Origin: Nautilus pompilius | Taxonomy: Eukaryota > Mollusca > Cephalopoda > Nautilida > Nautilidae | NCBI GenBank assembly: GCA_018389105.1 | Contig: JACATO010002451.1 | Coordinates: 3,364,501 to 3,428,500, forward strand | Direction: 5' to 3' | DNA length: 64,000 nt | Shown: piece by piece, positions 23,900 to 37,400 of the stretch | How the letters are laid out: the number at the start of each line of letters is the position of its first letter | Numbering within the stretch: position 1 is the first letter of the stretch | The notes under the pieces: generated by a model | The model's database searches: none | What the model was told of the DNA's origin: nothing | The model's input: only the letters and a program-made list of their open reading frames with translations | Made by a program: the position numbers and the translations under genes

Positions 23900-24409
23900 A
23901 TGTCCCAGTAAGTGTTGCTCGTATTCTCTTCTCTCGAGCCTTTCCCCGGAGAGGGCTTCCCGCTCTCTGAAGCTGCTGGGGAAAACTTTGTTTCTTTCTC
24001 AGGATTACAGTCGACAGTCTTCTCTCCCGCCCCTCACGGCGTCGGTGCCTATGTTCCAGCACGCACGCGGACCCCGTCACGTAGCCTATTTTTGAGAAAA
24101 TGTTGTTGCCTACTCGAAATGCGCTTAGTCAAAGGTTAACCCTCCTCCATCCCCCCCCGACCGAGACACGAGATCTTCTACGGGGCACGGTCACCACACA
24201 CACACACACAAAAAATAAATAATACAGGTTGGGAAGTTTAACCCCTTCAACACCGAATCTGTTACCTAATGTCTGACATAGTTCGAGACAAGGGAGATAA
24301 CATGAAGGAAAACAGCAGCATTCGTCATTTGTGATGATTATGCTATGTAATTCCATTATTATTTTTTAAATATGCAAGATTTAAAATGTTCTTTTTTTCT
24401 CATTATGTA

Positions 24410-24456
<47 letters not shown>

Positions 24457-27400
24457 GGAATTTATTGTTACATTTCGAGTATCCAGCAGCAAACTTTTTT
24501 TTTTATTTTTGATGTCTTCGTTCACAACGGCATGGGTGGGTATAGTTGACGAGTTTTGTTTTAAAGGTGCGATTAAGCACAGAAACCAGTGGGTGGGAAG
24601 GTGGCACTGAATGCCTGCAAGTGGAAAGATGTCTGCTACAAAAGATAATGTGAAGTGAGAACGCAGAAAAAATTGCCAAGGGGGAGTGTGTGTGTAGATC
24701 AAGAAATAGCCTGTATTCTCACCAAAAAAGACGTGAGGAATTGCAAACCCCCGTCTCTAATTGCCTACCAGATGGCAAATAAATGTTATCAATTTGTATT
24801 TTGTGGAAGAGAAAGGTGGTTTGGGGAAAAGATGACTGACCTCTATGGCAAGAGTTGGAATTCTCTGATAAATCTTGTGGAGTCTATTTTTGTTTTATTA
24901 ACATTATAGCTTAAACTGTTATAAAATCTTTTGGCATTTATATTTGAAAAGAAGGGGCGATGCCGACAGATATTGAGTAAATGATATTCATATTTTAAGA
25001 TTAATTTGAAAAGTAATCGTGAAAAGAAATTACAGCTGTCCGTTTGTAATACTTTACATTCACATACACCTTAGTTACTAATAGCCTTGGCTTTGTTACA
25101 CCTGATGTTTATAGTAGTACATGTCTGGCTAGCTGTGACTGATTCTTAGTTAATTCCTTGTTTCAAATCATGCAGCTACATAAAGTGAATTATTTATGGT
25201 AATAAAATGCTGGTTGTGTGTATGATGTTCAGTCATTTCTTCTGTTAACAGAAACTCTTCATTTTTTACTGCACTAATTCATTAGGAAAATAACTTATAA
25301 AACAAAACTGAATTTTTAACAAAACAGTTCATACTTCCTTTTAACTATTTTTTGTTGTTGTTGGTTCTATATATTCAAAATTGAAACCCTCTTTGAATAG
25401 TCAAACATGCAATGTGTTTTTTTTTAACTAAAATGGCAGACCAAATATGCTTTCTTGTGATAACTGTCATGTTTTAAAACTAAAGCAGATTATTTAATGG
25501 TTGTCAGCATACAATTCGCACAGGCACACACTGACATCCTCATCCATGTGTCACTTTATTTTTGAAAGGTTTTGCTAGATTTCTTGAACATAATCATTTT
25601 TTCCAGGATAACACATGCTCACTTACTGGCTGCATCTATTGTGGTGATTGCGGTCATGTACTATGCGTTTTCAAGATGGCAGATGAAAGCATCACTCACA
25701 TTGATAACCATGATTTACCTGGGGAGCTTTTCAGCTCAGTTTGGAGCACAACTTTGGGTGACATTTGTTGCCGGTATGTAAATGATATCCTGACAGAATT
25801 TAAAACCATTTGATTGTACAGAGGACTAAAAGAAAATCTAAACTCCTTTGAGGCAAACCATATTTTAATCAATCAAAAATGCAAAATTGTAATTGGAAGT
25901 TTTTGATTGGTCAGTTAGTTATGTAGCTTCTTTTAGCATCTTTTGATTGGCTGAAATTTGGTTTACCCTATTGTTTTATTTATCCTTTTTTCCTTTTATA
26001 TTCATTAAAGTTTAAACATGTTCTGGTAATTTTACACTTGAATTTGTAAATCTCTTGTATAAATTTGTTTATTTTTACGAAAGCATTTTATTTTCTAGTT
26101 TGAACTCCATGATTCATATTTTTCTACATCATCAAAGAAAAAAACTAAACTTATGATGCACTATTTAAAAGATTTACAATAAATTCCAAAGTTGCACTAA
26201 CTCCCTTCAAAGATACTTAGCAGGGATTCACATCACAGTAAACAGAGACTTGGATTATGGGAGTAAAACACACTGAAGTACAAAATTGCATAAGTTATCT
26301 GTTCTGCTGTTATTTATTGTGTATAAATCTTGAGAAGAAAACTGATGGATAGTCTTGAGAAGTCTTTGGTTTTTTTTTTTTTAATTTAAATACAAAATCA
26401 AAAAGTGCATTATTTTGGCATGTGCTTTCTTCTGTCTGTTAATGGTTTCAGTTGGGCAGTGTCATTGTGCCATTGTTGAAATGGTGATAAAGAGGTTTAA
26501 GCTGTTCTATAGAATAATTTTTGCTAAATTGTTTTGAGAAATAATTAGCAAACTCCATTCTGGTTTAGTCATACTGAAGCAATACTAAATTTATATGAAT
26601 CCTAATCTAGATTTCTTATTTACAAAACAATGTAATGTGGCATTAATATAATTATTTCAGTGCACATAATTATTTATTCTAATTACTGTAAATAATTAAA
26701 AAATACAATTTGGAAAAAAAAAAACTTTTTATCTGAGGCTTAACCATTTGGTCCATAATCTAAAATATGGTGTCAATTTATACATGGGTTAGTGATGCAG
26801 TAGATGAAAAATTACTACTAGTAGTGTGCTATGAACCATGCAGTAGTAGTATGATGACACATCCATTTTAAGTCAGCACACTGAACAAACAAGTTTCTAA
26901 GAAACATATGAACATCTGGGTGTGTGAGTTTGTTTATAGTGTAGAAGCTGCTGTCCACATAGCAACTATGCCTTGGTAGAAACCAGTGTAACCTGGTGTC
27001 AAAGAACATCCAAGACTACCAGAAAACCTATCTGCATTCCACAAGTACCTGGAAAACCCTACCAGTCAGAACTCTATGTAGATGTGGGATGAAACCTACA
27101 CAGCTATCTGGTTTTTGAGTAATGGAAAATAATGCCTGGGAGATTTGCACTTTGTGTAACTATTGCATTTCCAGTTGAAATGTCATTATATTCAGTTATT
27201 CATAAGCAAATGCTGCTGTAAATAAAAGAAAAATAGAATTTGTTTTTGCATTTATAATTTAGTATCCCAAAGAGAATATGGTGAATGTTCTACTGAGAGG
27301 ATGCCAATACTGAATGAAAAGGGCAATTTAACTGTTTCATCTTCCAGCATGTACACATTTCTGGAACCTAAAGATGGAGTGAAAAGTGATTTACTTTTCT

Positions 27401-29732
27401 AGGGATGCTAATTGTACCAAGCAGATCAACTCTAATGCCACTTACTATTGTGGATAAATTTGCAAAATACAAGTAATTCCTAAATGTTAGCATTAGAAGT
27501 TCATACAGAAGCTAATCTGGGTTGCCTTAGTTTCTAGTCCTGATTGAATTCTCATTTTTTTTAGCTTTTATTTGTTAAAATTTTCCTTAAATGGTTTTGT
27601 TTTTGTTTTTCTACCTTTAATTTTTCTTTATGGCTTTATATAAATACTTGTGATGTCATTAAGTATTATGTTTACAATTTTAAAAAGTTTAAGGCTTTAT
27701 TGTTCTTTGACTTTTATAAGTTTCCTAAGGTCTGGTGGTTTTTTTTAAAAATTTTATTTTATTTTTCTTTTAATGTTTGAACAATGCTTTTTTTTTAAAA
27801 AAAAATTGGAAAAAGTATAGGTAAGTTGTGGCCATATGAAACAGAATAATTCAAATTTTATATTGTCCTCATGGTCAGAACCTCGGCAGTCCAGAAATTT
27901 CACTATTGGGCCACTATTTCATTTAATAATATTAATACACATCTACTAATGAGATGTCTTAGCATTCCAATAAAGTCATAACTTATCAAAGGAGGTAACC
28001 TATACATCTGTTTTAAAAATATACATATATTACTGTCCAGTAATCTCTATCTTTTAGGAGCTGTGATGTTGAAACAATTGTCTCGACGTTCATTTGGCCA
28101 GGTTCAGAGCCATTTGTTTCCTTGGTTCTTTAGCCTAGGCTCATTAATGTCTGTCACAACATTTGTCACCTTTATCATGAAAAGGCCTGCCAAAACTAGG
28201 TTCGAAAACTTTTCAGCTCAGGTAAGAGTAAATTCTTAAAGAAGAAGAGCATGTAATCTATATTTATTGGTACTTAAAGTTCCTACATTGCATTTTTGCA
28301 AAAAATCAGACCCTGTTCTAAGCAGGTGTACAGTGCACACAGCTGTTATCAGTGAAGATCTGCATCTATCATGAACCATGTTTAGCGTTCTACTGATGCT
28401 GAGCATGTTGTAGGATTTCATAACATTTTCTTAATTATTGGTGGTTCCATACATTTCCCACTTTGAGGATAGAGAGAGAAAAATGAGAATTTCTCAAAAC
28501 ACAGACGTAAATTTTGTAATGGTGTTGCTGTAAAAGTGTCTGCAGGAGAAATTAGGCAACCATAAGCTCTCTCAACCTGAAATTACTACTGCTAGACTTC
28601 ATCCTAGTAAACCTCTGAACCTTTGCATTCCCCACTAAATAAGTATATGTATTATAGTAGATTTGCAATAACTCAGATATACTATTTAACTCAGATTTGA
28701 GATGTCAGATGAGTGAAGTAACTATAAAACTTCCCTCAAATTGCAATTGCATGTTAATTTCTCTCTATAACTTGACAGTGGATGATTGATTTTGATTGTT
28801 ATTTGTGTTTGTTAGGAAATGATGAGATTCTTTTCACAAATCACTGAATATCACTAATTACTTTACTAATTTGTCAGATTATGAAAAGGCTTATTGTGAC
28901 ATTTTTATGAATTTGAACATATATATGATTAAAAGAAGAAAGAAATTATAGTTTATTCTCCTATCTATAAGAGGATTCACAACTCCACTTGTCTTTGGCA
29001 TGCCACAGCAGCAACAACTTGTCAATAACTAGCATATCAATATGGAAATACAAAATTGAGACAAAGTATCAGATGATTCTCAAAGTTGAAAAGTAAAAAG
29101 AATGGCAAAGCAGTTCAACATTTCTCCAAATACTTTTTCCACATAGCTTAAAAATGCTGATGAGACCAAAGACACTCTCCTGAATAATCAAAATGTAAGG
29201 AATAGAAACCAGTAAATTGGATTAAAAACTCAACTTCAGATGTTGAAGTTTGGATATCAAGAGTATGTTAAATATATCAAAGCAAACTTGATTTGAGGCA
29301 GTCAAAAGCTAAAATTAAGGTTAAATTTTAGCCGAATGTTAATATGGAAGTTTCCTTTCACTCCAATTTATATAAAATTAATGTTTTTAAAGTTTATTTT
29401 ATTCAACATTGCTTTAACTATCAAGTTTCATTTTCTCTCCTTATTAGACATTTCTCTTAGGAGGCTGCATGCTACTTTGGTTACTGAACTACTTCATCCT
29501 CAGTCCAAAGACTATCAATGCCTTACTGAAAAGGAATGAAATAGAAGCGGTGGTAGGAATTGGTGATAAGATTGGAACAGTTGATACATCCAAACTCAAG
29601 CAGGAGAATGAAAAGTACCGAAAACTGCACAGGGAGTTCTTCATCTTTCATGTTATGAGCACTCTGGTTAACATGGTGGTGGTTCTCATTAACTTTGTTC
29701 ATTTATATCTCTTGGTTTCAAATGGTCTCTAG
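23900..29732 (+). CDS. TMEM205: Transmembrane protein 205 orthologue
   Basis: Four coding exons, 23900-23907 (ATG TCC CA), 25607-25773, 28058-28221 and 29448-29732, join in frame to give 207 residues. The first contributes only eight coding bases; its donor GTAAGT and the next acceptor TTTTTTCCAG are strong. The protein has the family landmarks: LWVTFVAG, RRSFGQVQSHLFPWFF and a C-terminal KYRKLHREFFIFHVMSTL block, matching WVTFVSG, HTFGLVQSKLFPFYF and KYSALRQNFFRYHGLSSL of human TMEM205 (189 residues). Hydrophobic segments lie at about residues 8-26, 30-62, 82-105, 113-133 and 177-203. The first has no counterpart in the human protein. Human TMEM205 is a multi-pass protein of the plasma membrane and endomembranes linked to cisplatin resistance; its molecular activity is not settled. 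AATAAA signals follow at 30081 and 31434. Confidence 0.88.
24409..24457. repeat. TTA microsatellite
   Basis: About sixteen uninterrupted TTA units in the first TMEM205 intron. Confidence 0.9.
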
Positions 29733-32700
29733 CTGCATCCAGCCAGACATCACCAACAGCAGCAGTCTGTCATTGGAAGGTTAAAGTTTTGCATACAAAC
29801 AGGCTTTTCAGACCCCCCCTTTCCCGGTGGAAATTTAGTGGTCAGAAATCCATGGAATTACCTCACACTTGTTGCTCGATGCTAATGTTAACAACAGGAA
29901 GCAGCATGACTACAGTAGTTACGTTATATCTATAAAGTTCTGATTGTTTGTTATCAAATGTTTTGTAGTTATAAAAAAATTCAGCAAAGAAATTTTTTGA
30001 TTAAATCTTTTGGGAATTAGCATAAAATACTTTTTTATTGAATTTTTTAGAAAACTTTAAAAAAATTTTTAAAGATGCTGAATAAATTTTCATAATTATT
30101 TTATTTATATATTTTTGGCTCCTTTGTGCAGCTTAATTGGTCAGATATGTTTGAACCTGTAGCAGTGGTTTTAAAACCACAGATTTTAGTGGTAGATTTC
30201 TCTTAATTTTTTTCACTAAAATGAATTTAAAAAATAACAGCAGTGTCTGGAATTCACTTATACTTTTGATAAGAATGGTATTTATAACATCAGCTTTACA
30301 CAAATTAATGTGGTTTCTGTTGCTTGGAAATGAAATAAGCATATTGTAAAAATGTTATCTGCTTTGAGAAAAGATTTTTTACATCTTTGTTTTGTTTTTT
30401 TTGCTAAAATGTAGAGTTTTTTTCTTTTTTTATATCATGAAATCATGTGGGCACTTGATTAATCAAGTGTATCTGCAAACAAAACATGCATTGAGTGATT
30501 TTGACAGGTTAAAAAGAACTGTCCTTTGCTTGGAAAGAGGCAATAGGCCAGTCATCTTCATAGAGGAAGAAACACCTGACTAGCCCCTCTTTTGAGTTAG
30601 GGTTAGGGGTGACACTGCACCAATTCTCATTAACGTAGATTGTTTTTGCTACATCCTTGGTGTAAAAGAATATTTTGAATTGTTTGAATTCTCCATTGAA
30701 TAACAGAGCTTAGCTTGTTTTTGATTTTATTTTAATACACTGTAGATAATCTCTGCAGTTAGTCAGTCAGAGATTAATTTTTTTTCTCTTCCTGAGTACT
30801 TTCATCATCAAATAATTCATCCAGGAAACCTTTTAACATCATCCTCTTACATTTGCTTTTAAAGCCCCTACTAAAACTACTGTTTAGCTGTTGGAGAAAG
30901 GAAAGCCATGTCAACAGACTGGTACAGAAGAGCAAAAAGAAATTATGCTATGGGAGGTTTGCCAAATCAAGTTGGTGTCCACTGGTGATTAATCTTGTCA
31001 TTTGCCACATCAGTAGTGCATTCTATGCACTTGGTCATCCACAGCCTCATTATTTATATATATATTTTTACTGGCTGTTTTTGTCTAATGGGGTAGTTTA
31101 TTCAACTTATGTGCCTACAAAACTCTCTTGTTTTGGTTTGTGCATCATATCCAGCTGTTGAGAGCTTTTGAAGGCAGGTCATATTGTAATCAAATTTTCA
31201 ATTGCTTGCAAGAATAAGAATCTTTAGACTCTTATCTTAAAAAGCATGCACCTAGAATGCATTTTGTAGTTCATGATTTGAATTTATTCACAAGTTAAGC
31301 TATGCAACATAGGTTTAAGAATATTTAAAATTTGTCCGAAAACTTACTGAAAAAGAGACTGCTTTTCATGCTTTATATTGCTCTTACCTTGATGTAAAGA
31401 TTGGTATATAAAAGAATGAATGTATTATTAAAAAATAAAGTTAACTTTTCTCTCTTTTCCTCTTTAAGCAACTACTTTGTATTAAATTGTAATTTTTAAG
31501 AAAAAATTAATCCAACTATTTGCAAAAGGAAGGGAAAGTCAAATAGAAAATTAGCTAACCTTAACAAAATTCAGCAATTAGCTGAAAGTCCTATCATATT
31601 TTGAAAGGGTTGTAGACCTTATATTTGGAGGTTTATGGTAATAAAACTGATATCAGTAGTAGCATGAAATTGTTTGATTTGCTAGTTTGGTTAAAAGCCA
31701 GAGTACAAATAAATGTCACAATTATTCTTTCAATTTATGTATTCCATGAAGGATTAGAATAATTCTGTATAAAGACCTGGGCCCAGTACTATTTTGGGAC
31801 TAAGAGTAATGAAAAGACACCTTATAGGCTCCAAATTCAAGTACTGACAACAAAGCATACATTTTCATTTAAAATGACATGGGCATACGTAGTTATTTGC
31901 ACCTACTAACTGCAAAAAAAAAACAACTAATGATGACAGCTATAATATTACAAAAATTAAAGTATTAGGATTTGCGTATTTTCATGAAATGAAAATGTCT
32001 ATGCAAAAAAAAAAAAAAACAAACTTCCAGTTCCTTTTGAGATATCTAGATGGAATATTGTGGAAACTGTTTAAGACTTGTGAACATAACACAGGTGCTT
32101 GTTCTAAAATGTTCCAATGTTTTACCCACACTGCAATTAATGAGTATCATTCACACTTAGTTAACAAGTTCCTGTCTTGAAACTGGTGATGGGAAGACTG
32201 CAGATTAACTAAAGAAATCTATCTCTAGATTTATAAATGGAATTATTTAGAAAATACCTGTCTGGCACTTTATTCCTCTTAACTGCCCTAAAACAATTAG
32301 TTTTCATTAGGGTATCTCAGAATGCAAGTGAGAGCATGTTCTCTTGCCCAGGTTAGTAAAGAAAGCCTATTTATGACCAGTGCAATGAAAGAGAATTCCA
32401 AATATATGATGAGGCTTGTCATTTCATTGGCCTAATGTCAAATATGAACCTACCTATTTACAGATATTACTATTCAAAAAGCAGTCAAGCAATCAGTCTG
32501 GATTAAGATTTGGTTTACATTACTATAAATGGTCTACTTAAAATTTTGGCAGGTAAGAATGTGTGCAAATAACAATCTAAGTGAGTAATTCCCACAATGC
32601 TACAGTCTCATGGTACTGTGTGATGTTTTTTGCAGCTACTTAGGCTTTTAAGGTGATGGCTGGACTAATAACAAATTGGAGGAGCTGGAGTTGTCTTCTG

Positions 32701-33296
32701 TTAAGGAAAACATTTCAAAAAGTAGGTCAAATCTGGATTCTGCAAAACTATACTTTATCAGCAGCATATTTAAGATTTTCAAAATGTTTTCTGTCCATGG
32801 CAGCAGTAACGTTTCAGGAAGACTAGAAAAGAGATCAAATGCTGAACCTAACTTAAGATTTCAAACTACTAAGAGATCAAACAGGAAGTGATTATATTGC
32901 CATTAAGTAATGAAATTCATTTCATAGGTAAATCCAAGTGGTTATGCCATTAATTACAAATTGGTAGTTTACTTTATCTTCAGAATGTCTAAAAGGATTC
33001 AGCAAAATTTTAAACAAAAAAAAAAATCAATGCAGACCTAAACAATAAAAAAATTAAAATGCTACAAACCAGCAATTTAAATTTGGCTTTAAAAGTTCAT
33101 TTTGCAAATATTATCTTGCTTTACTTTCTTATTAAGCCTTCATTTTGGATTGACTTATTTAGATCAAGAAAAACCCATGGTCAAGGTAAAGAAAAAAGAT
33201 TCAGTCACTGCTGATCAAAGTTCACATTTTCAGAATGATGGATATTTTATTAAAACTTTCACAAACACACTACTAAACAACAGCAGCAGCAGTCGG
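29733..33296 (+). other. TMEM205 3' untranslated region and intergenic DNA
   Basis: No ORF support was found. AATAAA signals at 30081-30086 and 31434-31439 could end the TMEM205 transcript. Members of two dispersed repeat families lie here: one at about 30885-31050 and one GCATTGTGGGAA-core copy at 32589-32600. The part nearest 33.3 kb is probably the 3' untranslated region of the minus-strand zinc-finger gene. Confidence 0.45.
30885..31050 (+). repeat. Dispersed repeat, copy 1
   Basis: Shares with 41410-41560 the ordered blocks AGACTGGTA, then ATxxTxCTATxGxAGGTTTxxCAAA, and CACTTGGTCATC, with the same spacing to within a few bases. It lies between genes; the other copy is intronic. No coding sequence or box A/B was recognised. 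Confidence 0.5.
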
Positions 33297-34297
33297 TCAC
33301 GTGCACATGATTCCTGAAAAGTGTGTCTTCTTGTGGGCAATCAAGTTATGGTTCTGTCGAAAAGATTTACTGCACGCTTTGCATTTATAAGGTTTTTCAC
33401 CAGTGTGCGTCCTTTTGTGAGCTGTTAAGTTGTACTTCATTGAGAATGACTTGCCACAAGTTTCACATTTATATGGCTCCTCACCACTATGGATCCTCCT
33501 GTGCACAATTAAGTTGGATTTTACCGAAAATGACTTCCTGCATATTTCACATTGAAATGGCTCCTCACCAGTGTGGATCCGCCTGTGTTTGGTTAAAGTA
33601 CTGTTTTGTGAAAAAGATTTCTTGCACATTTCACACTTGTACGGCTTGTCTCCAGTGTGGGTCCGCTTGTGGACAGTTAAGGTCCTGTTTATTGAAAAAG
33701 ATTTGCCACATGTTTCACATTTATATGGTCTGTCACCTGTATGGATTCTCTTGTGGACAGATAAGCCACAGTTCTGCGCAAAGGCTCTACCACAAGTTTC
33801 ACAGATGTACGGTTTCTCACCTGTGTGAGTTCTCTTGTGGATTTTGAGGCTGTAAATGTTTGTACATCTCCTTCCACAGATCTCACAGTGATGTTCATGT
33901 GCATGTTCTTTCTTATGGTTGTATAAGTTGCCACAAAGCAACCCACATATTTTGCATCTGTAGAGTTCAGCGCCACAACAAGTGTTAACTGATTGTTCAA
34001 AAGCACTGGCTAATGGGTACATTTCACTATGGTTTTTTTGCTCATCCATACTGCTTGAAAGTGAAAATGACTCCCCACAAATTTTGTTGTTACATGGCAC
34101 ATCCATCTTATGAACACAATTCAAAATCATTCACATTGGCAAACTTGTCATTGCTGGTCTTTCTGAAATCCATTTTCAAGTACTCAGCAAAATCTGCCTG
34201 GTACCAGTGGTGAGACTGTCAATGCTCATGGATGACTGACCAATGTGATGACAAAATAGTATTCAGTAAATTGCTGGTATACAAAATAAGTGCAGAC
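33297..34297 (-). CDS. C2H2 zinc-finger protein, seven canonical fingers
   Basis: A minus-strand exon begins at 34297 after the acceptor CTTTCAG. The main open frame runs from ATG at 34130 to the stop at 33297 (277 residues). About 85 leading residues without a recognised effector domain are followed by one degenerate finger (YRCKICGLLC...HKKEH) and seven canonical fingers at about residues 81-272. Most linkers are TGEKP- or TGDKP-like (HTGEKPY, HTGDRPY, HTGEEPF, HSGEEPY), the hallmark of DNA-binding finger arrays. Variable helix residues include NIYSLKIH, QNCGLSVH, INRTLTVH, QNSTLTKH, VKSNLIVH, MKYNLTAH and QNHNLIAH, so the fingers differ in predicted base preference. Probably a nuclear transcription regulator. 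A second Met frame in the same exon (34173) ends at 34108 and overlaps the main start; it is either an upstream ORF or the true N-terminus cut off by a one-base error. Confidence 0.82.
34108..34173 (-). other. Upstream overlapping short ORF of the zinc-finger mRNA
   Basis: ATG at 34173 opens a 21-residue frame (MDFRKTSNDKFANVNDFELC, then S) that stops at 34108, overlapping the ATG at 34130 in another frame. Its composition looks like real protein. A one-base change near 34110 would join it to the KMDVPCNN part of the main frame. Otherwise it would act as an inhibitory upstream ORF. Confidence 0.35.
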
Positions 34298-35160
34298 CTG
34301 AAAGTTTAAAAAAAAAACAAACAAACAGCATTTCAAAATCATCAGATAGTAAGTAGTATGAATCCATGCACAATCCAATGGCACTGCTATTCTCACTAAA
34401 TCACAAGGGGTACTACAACAGAAGCAGGTTTTGTTTTTTCTCTATTACAAGTTTTTATTTTGCCATTAAGATACTATTAATGGCTATTGGAATGTTCGGA
34501 CAGCATTTTAAAACTCGCTACACCGGGTTGAAATGTACTATAATATTTAGTAGGCTTGAAGTTAGTTTTATATTCGTAGCACAATTCTGAGTAACATGGG
34601 TTAGTATTTAACTTCCCTTATTATTTGTGCATATATAAGTAAACAAAAATCGGATCTAAAAAGTTAAAAATGCAGCAGCATACCGATTGATTCGTAAGCC
34701 GGTTAGGACACGAAACTCCGCTTATCAATTAAGGATATCGCCTTCAGTCCAGGTCAATGGATGAATGGGGAGATTTAGAATTAAATGGGGACGTATAGCA
34801 ACAAAATATCCCAGTCCCGCGCTAAGTAAATTAAAATGGAATAATTTATCTGAAGACGGTTTTTAAAAACCTAGATGATGACGATGATGATCCCACCGAA
34901 GTCAAACGATTAAGTCTTTTTCCTTCTTTTGGCAGATCTACTCGAGAGGGGGACGTCTGGACCGCATCATCCACAGTCACCTGCTGGCATCATCGGACAG
35001 ACGTTCAATCGAGTCTGTGATGTTCCGGGTGATTATACTTACTTATAACGGCTGCTGGTTTTAAAAGACCGCAACCTTCCGCGACAGGGAAACAGGAAGC
35101 GGATTTTCAAAGGTGCGAGGGTTGACCGCTGAGTTATCTCCCTTAACATCACTAATTATT
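34298..35160 (-). promoter_or_regulatory. Intron, candidate 5' noncoding exon and promoter of the zinc-finger gene
   Basis: On the minus strand a consensus-like donor TATAA/GTAAGTATAA lies at 35043/35042, facing the acceptor at 34298. The adjoining 34.9-35.15 kb stretch is CpG-richer (ACCGCAACCTTCCGCGACAGGG). A noncoding first exon at about 35043-35150 spliced to the zinc-finger exon fits. A weak tRNA-like segment (AGCCGGTTAGGACACG ... CCTTCAGTCC) near 34695-34760 may be a SINE head inside the intron. Confidence 0.45.
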
Positions 35161-36760
35161 TTACCACAAATGGCACTCACCTGTTGTAAAACAACTTAAA
35201 AAAATCTATTATTGTTATTATTATTATTTAGTAAATCCATTTTTTTTTCAATGGACTGCAAATACCTACGAATTCTTCTTTAGTCGAGTAAGCGATCAAA
35301 AAAAAAGGCTTAAATTATTGGGCAAGTTTGAAAGCAAACGAGGAGCGTTTATCGGTGGTGTGCCCTTTAAATTAGGTGCTAGTATCGAAGGGTGTTGCGT
35401 AGAACGGACTGAGAGACACCTTGGTGTTTAGGGGAGATTCTGGATTATCTACAGATGTTCACTGTCTCTCTGCTATATTGCTACTGACCAAAGACTGCTG
35501 ATAACACCCTCACCCCCCAAAAAAAGAGTTTGAAATTGTGCAAAAACAATCATTAAAAATAATAATTTGAGTAATAAATATATTTTTTTTTTACAAAAAT
35601 TCTCAGTTCCACCGCTTTTACCTGCATCTTCCAGCTGTTTGCTTTGTTAATAGGTGAGAGAAGTCTCTCAGACGCTGTGCCATGACTTAACTTTTAACTA
35701 CGGAAAATTTTGTTTGGCAGGAGAACATCGGATCAAAAGACTAAATAAGCTAAAAATAAATAAAATGTTAATATTTACTATAGGCATTCTATTTCAACCC
35801 ACCTATTCCGATTCACTTCCATTGCACCATATAGCTTTGTACAGCTGTTTATTTTCTTCTCTGCCAGTCTATTCGCATGGATTTATTCTCCCACTGTCAT
35901 AAATTCATTAAATCACAGTGGTTTAGTTTCTATGTTGTTGGAATAAAATGCAAAAACCATCTTTTCACAGTGAGTCTTAATGTTGAAGTTTCTTTAACTT
36001 TCACTTTACCTAACAAATCACTAACTACTTTGATAGATTATTGATTCATGGCTGGTACTTCTGTCAAAATATTTTGAGGGATGAAGCTGATTTAGCTTTT
36101 CTTTCTCGAGCAGTCTTGTCATTCCACATTTAATTAAAGCTTTAAAAGCATTGTTCATCTAGCTAAAATTCAGGATATTTTATTGCAGTATACATCTGCC
36201 ATAGGTAAGGCAGTGGTACCAACTTCTTTGATATGGATAGAGTTGCTCCAATTTTTGGCATTTTCTTATTTTCAATACTTGTGATGATTCTATGGTCTGT
36301 GTTTGTTTATCAACATAAATTAGAACAAAAAAAAAGTTTCAATTCTGATTGAAAAACAAACAGTATTTTCTGATTTATCTACATCTGACATGCAAACCGC
36401 TGCTAAAGTGTTAATGGTCTGCAATATTGATCCATATCAAAGTGTCCTCCGTGATGCTTCATGCTCATTTTTGTATGAACTTGCACACCTTTACCTGCTG
36501 TTGTTCATTCAAATACCAGCTTTTAGCCTTCCTTACTACACTCCCTGCCCAAATAAAACCATCTGTAGGTGTGATTATGCCCAGAAAATCCCTGTTTGTC
36601 TGTATCTTTTGTGTACTATGGATTCCAAGCCAATAATGGAAAGAATCACATGCAGTGGATTTTATGAAGGGTTTAGGAAACTCATTCTGCAGTCACTTCA
36701 ATTTTCTGTTATCACCCTTGAGCTTAAAGAAGTCTCCATTTGAGCTGAATAGCTTTCTTT
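35161..36760. other. Intergenic stretch
   Basis: Mostly AT-rich. I see no clear gene. An upstream noncoding exon for SGPL1 could lie here, because the recognised SGPL1 start lacks part of the usual N-terminus, but nothing specific supports a position. Confidence 0.35.
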
Positions 36761-37400
36761 CTCGCTTGTACTCATCTTCCAATATGAGTAGCATAACCTG
36801 TCTTGGCCAGATGCAGTGTCTATCTTGATGTTGAGAATGAACTTCAGCTCTCTTACAGTGATTGGTGGTTTGTTGTCCAGTTTTGCAATTTTGGATTCAT
36901 TTGTCTGCTTCATCCAATGCACACACCACTATCTTGCTGAAATTGTTTTTTTTTTTTTTTCCATCTTGCCCTGGTGTATTTTCTTCTGGCTCTTAGTTTC
37001 TCTTCTCCGTGCTATCTCCATCTCTATTGTCCTCCATTTTCGTTTCTCTTATTACCTATTAGTTTCACATCATTCACTACTCTGCACAAAATCTTTATTA
37101 TAGACTTTCCTGTAGTGTTGTACTCAATGCATTCGTTAATATCACCCAAGGCATTGCCTTCCTTCCATGTGAGTTTTTAGTCAGCACTGGGCAATAATCA
37201 CTGCCCATGAGTGGCAAGAGTTTCCATTTCTGATCATGCTGAGAACACCAGCTCTTCACTGATCATTTCACTGGATGAGAGCAGAGGGGAATTCCCAACA
37301 ATTAGCAGCTCCAGTTGTGGCTAAAAAGGAAAGACCACCTTGAGTGGAATTCCTGCATGTCTGGCTACAGGAAGAGAAGCATTGGTCAGCTGGTGATAAA
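36760..37400 (-). pseudogene. LINE relic: endonuclease end and reverse transcriptase start
   Basis: On the minus strand, LPLMGSDYCPVLTK at about 37220-37180 resembles the terminal SDHxPV motif of LINE endonucleases of the APE type. Further downstream, PPITVRELKFILN and SGQDRLCY at about 36870-36810 resemble the (T)EEVxxALxxLKxGKAPGPDG entry to a LINE reverse transcriptase. Stops and frame changes are frequent, and no YADD core was found. The family is not assigned. Confidence 0.4.

Noticed and set aside
33323..33847. 174-codon plus-strand ORF opposite the zinc fingers
   Set aside because: It is the antisense shadow of the regular finger repeats; its Cys/His/Phe periodicity comes from the opposite strand.
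36816..37103. Hydrophobic plus-strand ORF as a membrane protein
   Set aside because: It is antisense to the LINE-like minus-strand sequence and is rich in T-run-derived Phe and Leu.
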